Shown here: positions 36,367 to 55,456 of the stretch, piece by piece
How positions within the stretch are numbered: position 1 is the stretch's first letter
How the letters are laid out: every line of letters starts with the position of its first letter
DNA from: Daphnia carinata
Taxonomy: Eukaryota > Arthropoda > Branchiopoda > Diplostraca > Daphniidae
Assembly (NCBI RefSeq): GCF_022539665.2
Contig: NC_081339.1
Location: 5,198,017 to 5,262,016 of the forward strand
DNA length: 64,000 nt
Reading direction: 5' to 3'
Translations under genes and position numbers: made by a program
The notes under the pieces: model-generated
The model's database searches: none
What the model was told of the DNA's origin: nothing
What the model saw: the letters and a program-made list of their open reading frames with translations, nothing else

Positions 36367-37615
36367 ATGGTCTACAAGCTGTTTGAAGGTCTGCTACTGT
36401 TTTTCTTGGTAAGTCATCCAATGGCGAAAGAAATTTGCCAATCAAAATCTCATTTTCTAAATTGAATTAAAAGGTGATTCATCAAGTGCAGCTGTCAAGT
36501 GCCCAGCCAATAAGTTCTTCCTCTGATTACCATGAACATCAACCTTCTCACAGTTTGAGATCGAGTGAGAGCAGCCAGGATATCTTGATTAAAGATCCAC
36601 CAGCTTACTGCAATCCGGAACCGCCTCATCCAATACCTTCTAGTGATGCCACTTAGTCGGATGCCCGTTTTCAACAACCCAGTTGGGTAATTTCTTTTTC
36701 TCGGGGGGCTGTGAGTGCTATGCAAAGTTAATCAGCTTCCTGTGCGATGTGATAACAGCAGTTTCGGATTGGTGAAGAAGATGTCGTTAAAGATCTAAGA
36801 GCCAGTGAGGAAGAGAAAAAACTCATTCTAGATCTTCACAATCATCTCAGACGCAAGGTGGCGTCGCATAGAGAACAACGAGGCTCACCGGGACCCCAAC
36901 CGCCTGCAATTTCCATGCCTAATTTGGTAAGAAGAAAATTTAATTATTCCTATGTACCTTTGCTTGCCTTTGGATATAATTTGGAGTTTTGTAATACCTT
37001 TCTTTTGTTTGCAAAGATGTGGGATGATTCACTGGCTAATGCTGCCTCGGAATGGGCACAGAACCTGCAATACAAACACGGTATTGTAATCTTTTTTAAT
37101 TCGTTAGCTGTAAAATGAGGTAAAAGTAGTTGTTGTTGAATTACAGAGCCCGATCCAGTTAATTATGGGCAGAATTTGCACATGAGTTTCAGCCATCAAC
37201 CCAGGAACACGACAGACTGGGCCAGTGTCATCAATGGCAAAGATGGCTGGTTTGACGAGGTCAATTACATGGATTGTGCTAGCGTCGTATCTTTCAAGTA
37301 TGAAGTGACACCACTTAATATGGGTAATTTGTCTAATTAGATTACCTGAATTTGTCTTTTCGCAGGAGTTGCCAGGCAACTAACGGCAAAGTAATTGGCC
37401 ATTATACGCAATTAGTTTGGGCTGAAACTACTCACGTCGGTTGTGCAGCCATCGGATATTACGATGATTACAATGGCTATCCTTTCACGCCCGGACAGCC
37501 TTACAAACAGTTCTATATCTGCAATTACAGTCCTCGCGGCAATGCTCCGAATAAACCGGTCTACAAAGTGGATTATTCTTTATCTTCTTCAAATTGCCCC
37601 AATCAGCATGAATAA
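36367..37615 (+). CDS. CAP-superfamily secreted protein, copy 4, with in-frame TAG in exon 2
   Basis: Six exons, 36367-36408, 36474-36686, 36759-36926, 37017-37080, 37147-37297 and 37366-37615, sum to 296 codons in one frame but include a TAG at 36654-36656 near the end of exon 2. Exon 2 begins and ends in phase 0 (213 bases), so joining exon 1 directly to exon 3 removes the stop and keeps frame, giving a signal peptide plus a CAP domain of about 224 aa. The domain reads LHNHLRRKVAS, WDDSLANAASEWAQN, NYGQNLHMS, WFDEVNYMDC, GHYTQLVWAET and ICNYSPRGN, with normal cavity residues. It could be exon skipping, stop read-through, a null allele or a base error. AATAAA lies at 37622. Confidence 0.72.
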
Positions 37616-38311
37616 ATGTGAAATAAATTGTACATGAATGACAAAGATTGTGTGAAAATTGCCTCAGATGTTGATGCGAGTCGGAACTATAATCAAGCCT
37701 TACCTGAACTAAATTCCTTTGGCTTATAAAAAAATTTTATCGGTGGATTGTCATAAAATGAGGTGTGAATTCATCTGCGTAGCACAACCGATCGATTTCC
37801 GATATTGGCAGACAAAGCTTTAGTTCATGGGTCCAACAAAGACGTTGGAGAAGCATGAAGATAGAGCACAATCTAATCGCGTGGCTTCCGTCATAGTGTA
37901 AGCTTTTGCTAGCAATTTTTTAGGATTCGTGCATTTCAAAATTAAAGGTTCGTATTTTGACTGCTAAGTGGCGAGGTTTTATGGTCTCTAGACGGTTTTT
38001 CGTGTTAAGTATATATATTTTCACAATGCAAAGGCCATGGAAATGATTTACCATTTATCATATGTCGTCTGCTGGTAGTGAATCATAAGGGACAAAGCCC
38101 TTAAGCCCCACCCCATGTGGAAGGGACAAGGCCATTCCACAGTGTTTCTCACAGTTTACCAACATGTGGCAAACGGTACGTGTAGACCATTTCCCTAGGC
38201 CCCCAGGTTAAATGTCACGTGTCAAGGTACGTATTACACTATTACTTCCCATTTCTATAAACGTGTCTTCAAGATTGTGCTTAACTTTGCTTTTGAAATA
38301 TATATTTAGAA
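37616..38311. other. Spacer upstream of the PC-esterase gene
   Basis: I see no gene here. A GGGACAAAGCCC-like motif recurs twice near 38090-38135. An alternative upstream ATG with a splice donor lies at 38212-38226, but its exon would not join in frame with a recognisable start. Confidence 0.5.
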
Positions 38312-39760
38312 ATGCCACACGGGGCATTTCTAATGGAACTTCATCGATCGGTTTCTCATGTCGGCAATGCAGTCTGCTGGTTTCTGATTTTGCTGGCTTG
38401 TACATGCCCCAGCAACCAAAGAGAATTGAAGACAAACATCAGACAACTAGAACCAACACACGAAATGCGGTAAGCTTTTCTCTATCCATTCATATCGTAA
38501 AATTGTCTTGTATTTATTGAAACTCTATTCACGACAAAGGAAAAGATTGCCAGACGACGAGCTACCTATTTGCTCAGGTAACCTTCTCGATCAACGGGAT
38601 TACCATTATGAAAAAGAAAACCTCGGATATTTTGATACCAGGCGGTTAATGTCCAAAACTGGTTCATGCCAACTTTTGCAGTACACAGTTGAACGGGCTG
38701 TTGCCTGTCTTGATGCTATTAAAGAAGATAACCCACAGCAAAAATTTCTTCATTTGGTATTTATCGGTGATTCGAGAATTCGTCAACAATTTTTCAATTT
38801 TCTCATGGTAAATTTTTTATTTTATTTCATTCCAACACAATAAGAGACGTCGAATGGAATCCGAAATCCTTCTCGGTATCGGATCTCTTTTATCTGATCG
38901 GTAGTAATCAAAATTAATCTCTAGCTAATTCCAGATCACGACAGGAAGTCGCAGCCGAGTCCAATTCCACTTATTTATCACGAAGATATTGAAGTTATTA
39001 GTGATATCCTTAGGTTGAAGCTATCATTCCAATGGCGGCCATTATTAGACGGTAACGTCACCGAGGCCATACGCCAATGGGTGTCTCTTAATAACGATGA
39101 AGAGCAACCTTACTTTATTTTCCTAAGTAAACGTTCTGTTTGTAGAGGAAGGATAAATGTTAACGTCCTTTTCCTATTTAAGGTATGGTCTTATGGCACA
39201 TAGTCCGTATTCACAGCCAAGAAGAGTACAATGTTTACCAGGAAAGCCTAAAGAATATTAGCCCAGTTCTCAACCAGTTGATGAATAACAGCCGAGTAAT
39301 TTGGCTTAATCAATATCCAATGCTGACATTCTACGAGGGTATGCAATACGGTGGAGTTAACAATTTGGACATCATTCTTTCAGAAAACGCTCATCGTTAC
39401 AACGAAGCAATTCGAAGTATTCTAGAGTGAGTATAAGCAGGGAGTTGGTTGCCAAAATTTATAAAATAATGTGACTTGGGTATAGACCAATTTGACAGTG
39501 ATTAAAGTTGGGTCATCTGTAGGAATCGCAGCGGCGTACACATATGGGATTCTAGCAACCCATTGGCAGAGGAATACGTTCGTAGTTGTGTCTTTATTCG
39601 ACGTGGCCATTCAAAGTTTGCATTGTCGGAAGATCCAGATCATACCTTTATTAACTGCGAAGATTATATCCATACAGGTTATTCGGCACTGTCACTAGCC
39701 ACCCAGCTCCTCTTTAATGACCTTTGCAATACTCATCTTGAAATTGACTTCGGGGACTAA
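38312..39760 (+). CDS. Membrane-anchored PC-esterase, CASD1 catalytic-domain-like
   Basis: Five exons, 38312-38469, 38540-38807, 38925-39126, 39183-39426 and 39523-39760, encode 369 aa. A hydrophobic segment at residues about 20-32 predicts a type II anchor or signal. The rest resembles the lumenal SGNH/PC-esterase half of CASD1, the sialic acid O-acetyltransferase. It has a block I motif IGDSRIRQ with Ser131, and a C-terminal DxxH motif (Asp338, His341), so a Ser-Asp-His triad is complete. The multipass acyltransferase half of CASD1 is absent and no frame for it follows. I infer a Golgi or secreted O-acyl esterase or transferase with unknown glycan substrate. The start follows from the anchor and frame; an earlier exon is possible. 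Confidence 0.78.
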
Positions 39761-40119
39761 CGTATCTCTTAGCAAACAACAAAAGTTCAAAGATTGCTCA
39801 GGATACATTCTTTTTCTTGCCCAAGATCAAGTACACTTCACGTCAAGGCGTAACCGTGAGCACCGCAGAATCTTGACGTTTTACTGGACGAATACATATT
39901 TCATTTTTTTGTCAACAATTCTTTGTGTTTAGATTACATCTTAGAAAAATTTTTACCGCGTGTTTTTTAATTGCGTCATTTTATGCTGTGGGCTATTTAA
40001 CCGCTAGATGTCTCTGAATGCCCAGGTGTTTTTATTTCAAACGAAGATCTTCTGCAGTTCTCTAGTAATTCTGTTCTTCTTGTTTGATCCGTAATTGAAA
40101 TTTTTTTTATTTATTCAAC

Positions 40120-41253
40120 ATGCTCGGCTTGAGATATCTCCAGAAATTTAAAAGGGTCAAGGTATTGGTCCCTAACTGAAAGCTGTGTAAGCAAAAATTG
40201 ATTTTCTGTAAATATCCAGTCAAGTGCACAACATTACATAAGACGATCGGCTTCCAGCTACAACCAAAGATCGACGAATGATATTGGGCTTCATGGCTAT
40301 TCCTTATTAGTAAGATCAGTAGTTAAAATATTTTCTTTAAATTTCATTTAAAGGGTCTATTGAATAATTTTAGGCAATACCCGCTCTCACCTTTGGTCTG
40401 GGCACTTGGCAGATATACAGATGGCAATGGAAACTTGGTGTTATAGAACACTTGTCTAATAGAACATCTGCACCTCCAGTTCCATTTCAGTCCACCAAGT
40501 AAGGCTTATCCTAAAATACATCTACTGTCTAGACTGAAAAATATGTTCCCAATATTGTACAGCATTGAAGGACTGTCGGACATGGAATACCGAAAACTTG
40601 AACTTTGTGGATCATTTGAACATGACAAGGAAATTTATATAGGACCAAGGTCATTGGTTGGAAATGAAAAGAATGAAACTGGTGGGATGCTTTCTTCAGG
40701 ACAAAGTGGCTACCATGTTGTTACTCCATTTAAGCTATCAGATTCCAAGTAATTACTAAATTAGCATCACAATCGTTTTCCCTCTTAAAGCCACATTTAG
40801 TCTTACAGTTCTTGTCAATCGCGGATGGGTCCCTCGTAAAAAGTTAAACCCGTTTACCAGATTAAACGGACAGACAGAAGGTGAAACAAAACTAATTGGA
40901 ATTTATCGTTCGAACGAAACTCGCCCTCAGTTTGTGCCTCAGAATAGGCCCAAAGATCGTATGTTTCATTTTAGGTAATCTTGGTTCAAATCTATTTGTT
41001 AAAAATAGGGTAAATTTATCTTAATCACCTGCACAACAGAGACGTGGAAGGAATGGCTCGATTTTTGGACACAGCTCCAATTTACTTTGAGGCTGACGCC
41101 AATAGTAGTGTTCCTGATGGACCAGTTGGTGGTCAAACGGTTGTCACTGTTAGAAACGAACATGTTTCCTATATTTTGACATGGTATTTATTATCCGCAA
41201 TCACAGCTTTTCTGTGGCATAGGCGATTCGTTAAAAAAATGCCTCTTATGTAA
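40120..41253 (+). CDS. Surf1: SURF1, cytochrome c oxidase assembly factor
   Basis: Six exons, 40120-40161, 40220-40309, 40374-40498, 40563-40748, 40801-40974 and 41040-41253, encode 276 aa, near the usual family length. A basic mitochondrial presequence precedes the first membrane helix (about 45-60, with the family FGLGTWQxYRWQWK motif). The intermembrane loop contains GYHVVTPF, VNRGWVP and the second signature NEHVSYILTWYLLS, which leads into the second helix (about 250-265). SURF1 acts in the inner mitochondrial membrane in early complex IV assembly, linked to heme a delivery to COX1. AATAAA lies at 41305. Confidence 0.95.
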
Positions 41254-41931
41254 CTTTCAGTGAATGAGTTAATTGCTCTATTTTCCAGAGGTATGAGTAA
41301 CATTAATAAATTTTTTAATTGTCAAATATAACATTTCTTCTTATTCTCATCAGTAACTCATAAATTTTTTTTACTACCTCAAAAATAAAATCACCCGCGC
41401 CCCTTTTCCCCAATCGATTACTGGTGTTCGCTTTGGGACGATATTTAGCTTTCGATTAATCGATTTTTACCTTTGTGTGTTCGCGTCTTTTTTACTGTCT
41501 GAAAAAAACACTCTACATCACAGGTAATTTTATGGAAGAGGCTTCCTTTAATTGATCCACGGTCGTATCATATAATAATTACAGTGTAATTGCGTCGTTG
41601 TGACGTACTTAAAATATGCTTAAAGAAAAAGCTGATAGTGTGAAACGTATGAAGCTACGCAAGCAAGCTTCTTTATGGCGGACAGCTGTCGCCTTCGGCA
41701 TTTTTTGAAGACGTTGGCTTTGTGCTCGAAGTTGACTGTTTTCACCGTTTGCAGCTCAATTCATAGTTATAGACGCTTAGTTAACTGAGCCTAAGATTCT
41801 TGTGACTATTTTTAATGATATAGCTTTCTATTGATAAAGTGGAAATTGTTATTACAATATCTTTATTGCCAGTTCCATTCCTCAAGGCAAGACAGATTGT
41901 CTACTGAGATTGGAAGTCATCATTAGGTTTA
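41254..41931. promoter_or_regulatory. Upstream region of extradenticle
   Basis: About 680 bases lie between the SURF1 stop and the extradenticle ATG. They hold the SURF1 polyadenylation signal and the likely promoter and 5' leader of extradenticle. AATCGATT-type motifs occur near 41413-41462. I see no open frame of interest. Confidence 0.4.
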
Positions 41932-43600
<1,669 letters not shown>

Positions 43601-44513
43601 GGAACAACCTTTTTCTCGTAAACAATCATTTTTTAATTCACTAATTTGATAAGATCTTGACATACTGTGCGTTAGCTATCTTCGGCTGTTCGATTAACTC
43701 GTTTAACCCATCTCGTACTCTTCTTTTGTTCCCTTCCTCTCATTGCAGCTTTGTTGTTTCGTCTTGATAGAAATGTTCTGTCACTGTGGATCACCCTCGA
43801 TCGGTGCTTGTTTTTCTCTCATTTGTTTCAGAAACCTGTAGCTTTAATCGCTTTCCGTCGTTTGTAATCTTTATCGTTTGTTAAGCAACACCAAGAAGTT
43901 AACTGAACGTCCTTGATATATCATCAACACGCTTTCCAGATGCCCCCCCAAAAACGATTATCAGTATTCTCCAAAATTCACATCCATGAACGACGTCTAC
44001 GGCTTTTAAGCAAAAGAATTTCGAGATAAATTAGCATTTTTTTTTTTAATTTCTTTCGATTTGGTGGCGGAATCAAATGCAATTTTTGGTATTAGATTTT
44101 TTTTCTGCAGCTCCTACTGTCTCCTACAAAAAAAGACTGGCGCTTTGAAGTGAAAGCTCAAAATATTTCTTTCTCGTTGGTTTTCTGCGTTTTATATTAT
44201 TTTCCACTAATCCGTGTCCCCTTTTAAACACTATATTCATCTGTTCACCGCGCAAATCCTTGCCATGAAATTATGTAAAACCAATACATCCATTTCTAGG
44301 TGTCAATGCTTGTTCTTTTGTTAAGCGGAATGGTACGGAAAAGACGTTTGCAAATTTGTTTTCACATCCAGCAGACTACACGTGTGGCAGTAAACAAACC
44401 TCCATCTGCGCAATTAACTGGAGTTATTTTGAACAGTATAGATAAGACTGCTTGATCACAAGAAACGTTGCGGATTGTCCAATAGCTTCTATATATTTCA
44501 GTATTTTCTAATA
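43601..44513. other. Extradenticle 3' UTR and spacer
   Basis: No coding frame is supported. The AT-rich sequence with poly-T near 44037-44048 fits a 3' UTR, followed by the short upstream region of the first rhodanese gene. Confidence 0.5.
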
Positions 44514-45163
44514 ATGTATTCAGCAACACGATTTTTTTCTCGTGCCCTAATTTCATTTTCCTCGAATCAGTCAAAAAACATAAGACATTGTGCTACAGCT
44601 ACCCAACTTGGTGAGTTATAGCTGCTTTTAGAAAAAATAGCTTTGGTTTAGGTTAGAATCATTAATAATGTCTGTTTTGTTTCAGGCACTGTTGATTTTG
44701 AAACTGTGAAAAAAGGACTTGAGAAAAAGAGCTTGACATACATAGATGTCCGCAATCAGAGTGAATTACAGAATGAAGGTTCAATCGTAGGAAGTGTCAA
44801 CATTCCATGTATGGAAAAGAAAATTAATTCAACATTTAAATTACTGCTAATAATTCAATGCAAATTACAGTGCCAGAAGTTGTAGATGCATTTGCTATGA
44901 AACCCCAAGATTTTCATGAAAAATATGGTATTTCGTTGCCAGAAAAAAATGCAGACAACATTGTTTTGGGATGCCTATATGCAATCAGATCAAACAAAGC
45001 TGGACTTTATCTTCAGACCATTGGTTATAATGCCATTCGGTAAAATACCTTATCAATACTTAGCATATTGTGAACAATAACTTATTTGAACAACATATTC
45101 AGGATTTACAGTGGAGGCTTTAACGAATGGAAAGCTCTAGGTGGTCCCATATGTAAAGCCTAG
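44514..45163 (+). CDS. Rhodanese-domain protein, copy 1
   Basis: Four exons, 44514-44610, 44686-44808, 44871-45039 and 45103-45163, encode 149 aa. The first exon is a basic, Ser-rich presequence suited to mitochondria. A single rhodanese domain follows (TVDFETV, YIDVRNQSEL, GSVNIP, IYSGGFNEWKALGG), of the class of Drosophila Hsp67Bb and human TSTD. The active-site loop reads CLYAIRS: the Cys is present but the usual Gly of CxxGxR is Ala. Such proteins transfer sulfane sulfur or serve as persulfide carriers; the substrate is unknown. The gene lies 389 bp upstream of a paralogue with the same intron positions. Confidence 0.88.
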
Positions 45164-45551
45164 AAGGTAACTACTGGGATAAGGTACTTTGTCCTCGGAA
45201 TCCCATGTGGTAATGTTAATGATTACGTTGTTAGAACGAAAATATATTGGTCTCCATGAAAATATCGTTCTGATCCTATACTAACTGTTGCACCGCACTA
45301 GTAGAAATAGGATTAGATTAGAGTATACTTATTTTGTTGGATCGAATACCAAATGTTTATCCATTAGATATTTACTGTTTTTCCAGTGTTCCATTTATGC
45401 GCCAAGTTAAGTTGAATTATCCTTCGATTGGCGCAACTACCTTATCTTTTCGTCGATGGCATTTATCAACTCAGGTATCTCGAAGTGGTAAATAAAATCG
45501 TCAGGTGTGGCTCCCGAGCTTAACATTCATCATTTGCTTAGCCGTGGTCGC

Positions 45552-46185
45552 ATGCATTTCGCAGCGAGAGTTATTAGACGCGTGGCTCAATTTAATTCCA
45601 AGTTTTCCTATTCTACCGCCATGGCTCAACCTACTGGTAATTCATTGATCTTAAAATAAATTATACAAAAACAAAATAAATGTTAGATTTCGTTTGAGGT
45701 ACCATTAATTTCGAAGAAATTCGTGCCGGCTTGGAAAACAAGAATTTAATCTACGTGGATGTTCGTAATCAAAGTGAACTGCAGAGTGATGGCAAGGTTG
45801 TTGGGAGTGTCAATGTACCATGTAATAATATGAACAATTCAAAAAATATTCAAATGTATAATTGTCTGATCTTGTTTATTTTCAGTGCCTGAAATAATGG
45901 AAGCATTTACATCAAGTGATGCTGATTTTAAAAACAAATATGGGTTTGACAAGCCTGATAAAAGTGCCCCATTAGTAGTTGGTTGTTTTGCAGGCAAAAG
46001 AGCTGCAGCTGCTGGAGAACAGCTTAGCTCACTTGGATTCAACATGATAAAGTACTTGATCATACATAGTATTTTTTTAAAAAAGATTAAGATTTATTAA
46101 TTACTTCAAAATTTCAACATTAAGGGTCTACCCTGGAAGCTTAAGTGATTGGAAGTCTAATGGAGGAGCGATTTCCAAAGAATAA
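45552..46185 (+). CDS. Rhodanese-domain protein, copy 2
   Basis: Four exons, 45552-45636, 45699-45821, 45886-46051 and 46125-46185, encode 144 aa. Exons 2 and 4 have the same lengths as in copy 1 (123 and 61 bases). An N-terminal Arg-rich presequence suggests mitochondrial import. An internal ATG (MAQPT) just before the domain could give a cytosolic form. The domain has TINFEEI, YVDVRNQSEL, GSVNVP and loop CFAGKRA, which keeps the CxxGxR pattern lost in copy 1. AATAAA lies at 46320. The pair arose by tandem duplication. Confidence 0.9.
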
Positions 46186-47185
46186 TTTGTTTTTATCACA
46201 TTGATTCTGTATGACATCCTTATACATGATGTCATCTGTAACAATTGGTGCAAGGTGATTGTTTTGCTATATCCTTAAAAAACTGAAAAGTAGTACATTT
46301 CTCCTTATCTAGATTTTCTAATAAATGTTAGAAAATATTTGGTTGAACCTCTATCTGTTAAGCAACAGATGTTATTGCTGTTAATTCTTCATACAGACAC
46401 AATCAATGTGAGGTCCTCAATTTTTTGAGGTAAGTACAATTGCGGTTTGCAAAATTTTCTTTAAAAAAATTGGTGGTCGATAGAAGCATAATAACTTGCT
46501 AGTCAAGCTCGAGTAAAATTGATTCAATGCATGTAAGTGCTACTGGTTCTGGAACTGAAAGAGTAGTAATTTTATCTGTAAAATTTAAGGACTGTTTATG
46601 GGTCATTGGTATTCTTTTTGATGTAGTTACGAATTTGAAGTCCACCGTATCTTTTTATTTTTCATCTCTTGTTTTGCATTCACTCATGTCAGCATCTCAC
46701 ATTCGAAAAAAGTAAAGCCAAAGATCGCACGCTGTCGTTGTCACGTGATATTCACTAGGGAAATTGAATACTACAAAGGCGAACCTTTATGATGCACTGA
46801 CAAAATAAAATAAGAAAAACTAGCAAGTATAAAATGACGGGAAGTAGGTCTCCGAATCTGTGAGAATGCCGAAGTCTAATGATTATATCACTACACTAGT
46901 TTTTCTTCTTTTACGGATGAATCGATAAAATAAGTTCACAATCAAAACATAAGTTTGGAATCTTATCTCAAAACGATAAGAAACAGATCAGGGAAGAAAA
47001 GAGGTTTGGATAGTATTTTTTAACAGGATAGTTGGAAATTAAAACAACATCTGTTGAACTACTTCGTTGGTCTGCGCAGTAATTTCATGGCGTCTGTTGT
47101 TTGCTTCAGCTCTGCGCTGCTCAATATCTACGAATCGATCAGATGATTTTACCACTTGCGATGAAGGTACGTTATTTTTCATTTA
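46186..47185. other. Spacer between rhodanese copy 2 and AHCYL
   Basis: I see no protein gene in about 1 kb. It holds the polyadenylation signal of rhodanese copy 2 and, on the minus strand, a tRNA-Glu-like remnant at about 46835-46899. The left end of the AHCYL 3' UTR should also lie here. Confidence 0.5.
46835..46899 (-). pseudogene. Possible tRNA-Glu remnant
   Basis: Read on the minus strand, TAGTG...ATCATTAGAC resembles a D-arm and CGGCATTCTCAC an anticodon arm with CTC (Glu) in the loop. The anticodon stem does not pair well, and the T-arm is mostly missing before TTCCCGTCA. It would not fold as a working tRNA. The resemblance may be chance. Confidence 0.25.
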
Positions 47186-53228
<6,043 letters not shown>

Positions 53229-54475
53229 GATGATAAGGTTTCACTGCCACTTTTTTTTCTCGTTTTTTTTTGTTTCTTACTTGAATCACCACCAACAACA
53301 CACTGTGGAGCGAGTAGCCAGATGGACCGAACTCATCGACTGATTCCAAGCAACTGAATGGGTCGTCAACCAGCTGTCTGTCGAGTAACGAGCTTAGACA
53401 GACGGGAAAAAGAAAATAGTTTGGTCATGCAGGATATACACGTACATTGCACTGTGGTGTACTAGTGCTGTGTGCTTTAAAAAGAGAAAGGGGAAGCCAT
53501 GAGACACATACTTTTCGGCCAGGAGAAACGAGAGTGGGGAGGGATTGGCAATCTGAAGAGTTCTCCCCGTACAACCCTCCCTCAGGGCCAGCAATGCACT
53601 TTTTTCAAAGAACGATTATTGATCCATTGAACGTTACCCGACTCAAATGATTTATAAGTGTTTTGGAAAGCTATTCGAACCGTGAAACCGAATAAGCTTC
53701 CGGCCCACGATGTTAAATAGAAACCCATGTTTATTAGTTTCTCGCCTTCTAGAAGTCACATGAAACGTCTATTACGAAATATCTTTCCCTCGTAAAACTG
53801 GTAGGAGTGCCACAATCTCGTGGGTGTACAATTGATTTTTTTATTTTTTCGAAAACAAAAAAATCGTGATTGCTTTTTTTTTTTTAGTATCGTTTTTTTT
53901 GGCTGTTTTATCTACTGATGTGGTTTTACATATAATGGAATCCATGCTGAGAAGGAAAAACACAAAGTTTTAGAGCAACAAACGCAAGTGTGGATTGGTT
54001 TTGTGTGTGCCAAATATGTGGAGGTGAGAGGGAAAGGGCTCGAGAGAAAAACCGGTTCTCGTTTGTGTTTTGTTTTTCCTTTCCTTTTTGGTTTCGTATT
54101 CTCACGCTGAATTCTGTCTTGCTACGATGAGCATGCACACACATTAAGAACTTACTCTAGGACGAGCTCCTTTCTCGGCGTGACGACTTTCGTGGAACCT
54201 TATATTTCGATTGCCGATAGCAATTTCAACATCGGCCATCTTGAGGCACGTAGTGAGTTTCTATGGTACACTGGAGAAGACACACCGCTCGAAACAGACG
54301 AGGAAACAATGTGCGAGTATAGCTACTGTCCCTACAGTGCATGGGCTGCCGCTAGGTGGCGACAGTGAGAATGGCGAAAAATGTTTGAAAAACACAAAAG
54401 GAATGGAATAAACTCTAAAAAAAATGTATTTCAATGTGATGTACATCATGATATACAATTTAACTATTTGTACTG
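53229..54475. promoter_or_regulatory. AHCYL upstream region and spacer to ATP23
   Basis: The 5' leader and promoter of the long AHCYL transcript lie at the left and the 3' end of ATP23 at the right. No other coding frame is supported. A CTCF-like motif sits at 54349-54363. Confidence 0.45.
54349..54363 (+). promoter_or_regulatory. CTCF-like motif
   Basis: CCGCTAGGTGGCGAC matches the CTCF core at every defined position. It lies between the AHCYL promoter and the ATP23 3' end, where an insulator would be plausible. Binding is inference. Confidence 0.5.
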
Positions 54476-55456
54476 CTATTCATAACCATAATTGCCTCTT
54501 TCTTTATATGCACGAATCATGTCTGCCGAGTTACGACGGACGCGACGACCAATTGGTTCTAGATCATTGTAACATTTTAGGAAAACTTTATCGATGACGG
54601 CAAGGGCTTCTTCTTTCGTGACATCCGGACGGACAGCCAAAACCGAACCCAAGGCTTTGGTTTTAACGCATTCCGCATGCTGTTTCTGAATTCGAAAAAA
54701 CGAAGCATCTCCCTGACATAGTGTTAATAGGATGAAAAATGATAAATCGATTAACTCCTGATTAATGTATTGTTTAAATTACCTGTGTCATAGCCGAAAC
54801 GAAACTGCAATGTGTAAGGTTGGCTGCTCTGATCTCTGTGCACGCTAAATGGTTTAGATCTTTAAAATTGAGTTCATGTCGACAGGCATCAAACATGTGG
54901 ATCATTTCATGAGTCAAAATTCCTTGAACCATCCCTTTAGATCGAGCTACATTTTGGCAAATTACTATCTGCATGTTCCAAATAAAGAATTCGTCATTGA
55001 TCGCAATTAAGAGAAACAGATGTCAGTACTTGGTTAAGCCTTGGATCATAGCCACCAGAAACTTTTATGTCACACACTTCACAGGCTATATGTCTCCTCA
55101 GGTCAATTTCACTATATGCAAATGAAAATCTGATATGAAATGAGAATTTTTAACTGTATAAATATGTACCATCCTGATGCTTTTAAAGCGTCATACATAA
55201 GCTTCACAAGAGGACCTGCAATACAAAATACGATTATGATACTTTCTTTCAGTTTGGTTGCTTTATTACTGTTTTGGAAGCAGTTATAAACATTCCTTTC
55301 GCAGGCAGTTTTTTCTGTTTTGAGCTGTCCAGCTCCAAATAGCGCAACTTGCCACCATTTCGCCTGTGCAGCTTCGCCTCTTCGTTCGGGATACAAATCA
55401 TAGCCCCAATTGTCTTCTTTGTCGACAGGAGTAGATCCCGATGACTGATCCGCCAT
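54476..55456 (-). CDS. Atp23: ATP23 (KUB3/XRCC6BP1) mitochondrial metalloprotease
   Basis: Five exons in transcript order, 55456-55270, 55215-55170, 55111-55030, 54968-54783 and 54712-54476, encode 245 aa. The zinc-metalloprotease motif is HEMIH (125-129) in the family context LTHEMIHMFDACRHE, followed by HLACTEIRAANL. CxxC-type cysteines precede it (ACEVCD). In yeast Atp23 processes Atp6 and helps ATP synthase assembly in the intermembrane space; animal orthologues are less studied. A 54-bp intron joins exons 1 and 2, although the frame reads through it without a stop, so retention would insert 18 codons. The start MADQ was preferred over an in-frame ATG 12 codons upstream because it follows the conserved body. 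It diverges from spenito across 611 bp. Confidence 0.9.

Noticed and set aside
38212-38226. Upstream ATG with splice donor as first exon of the PC-esterase
   Set aside because: Five codons followed by a donor give a poor start. The ATG at 38312 directly precedes the anchor segment and needs no extra exon.
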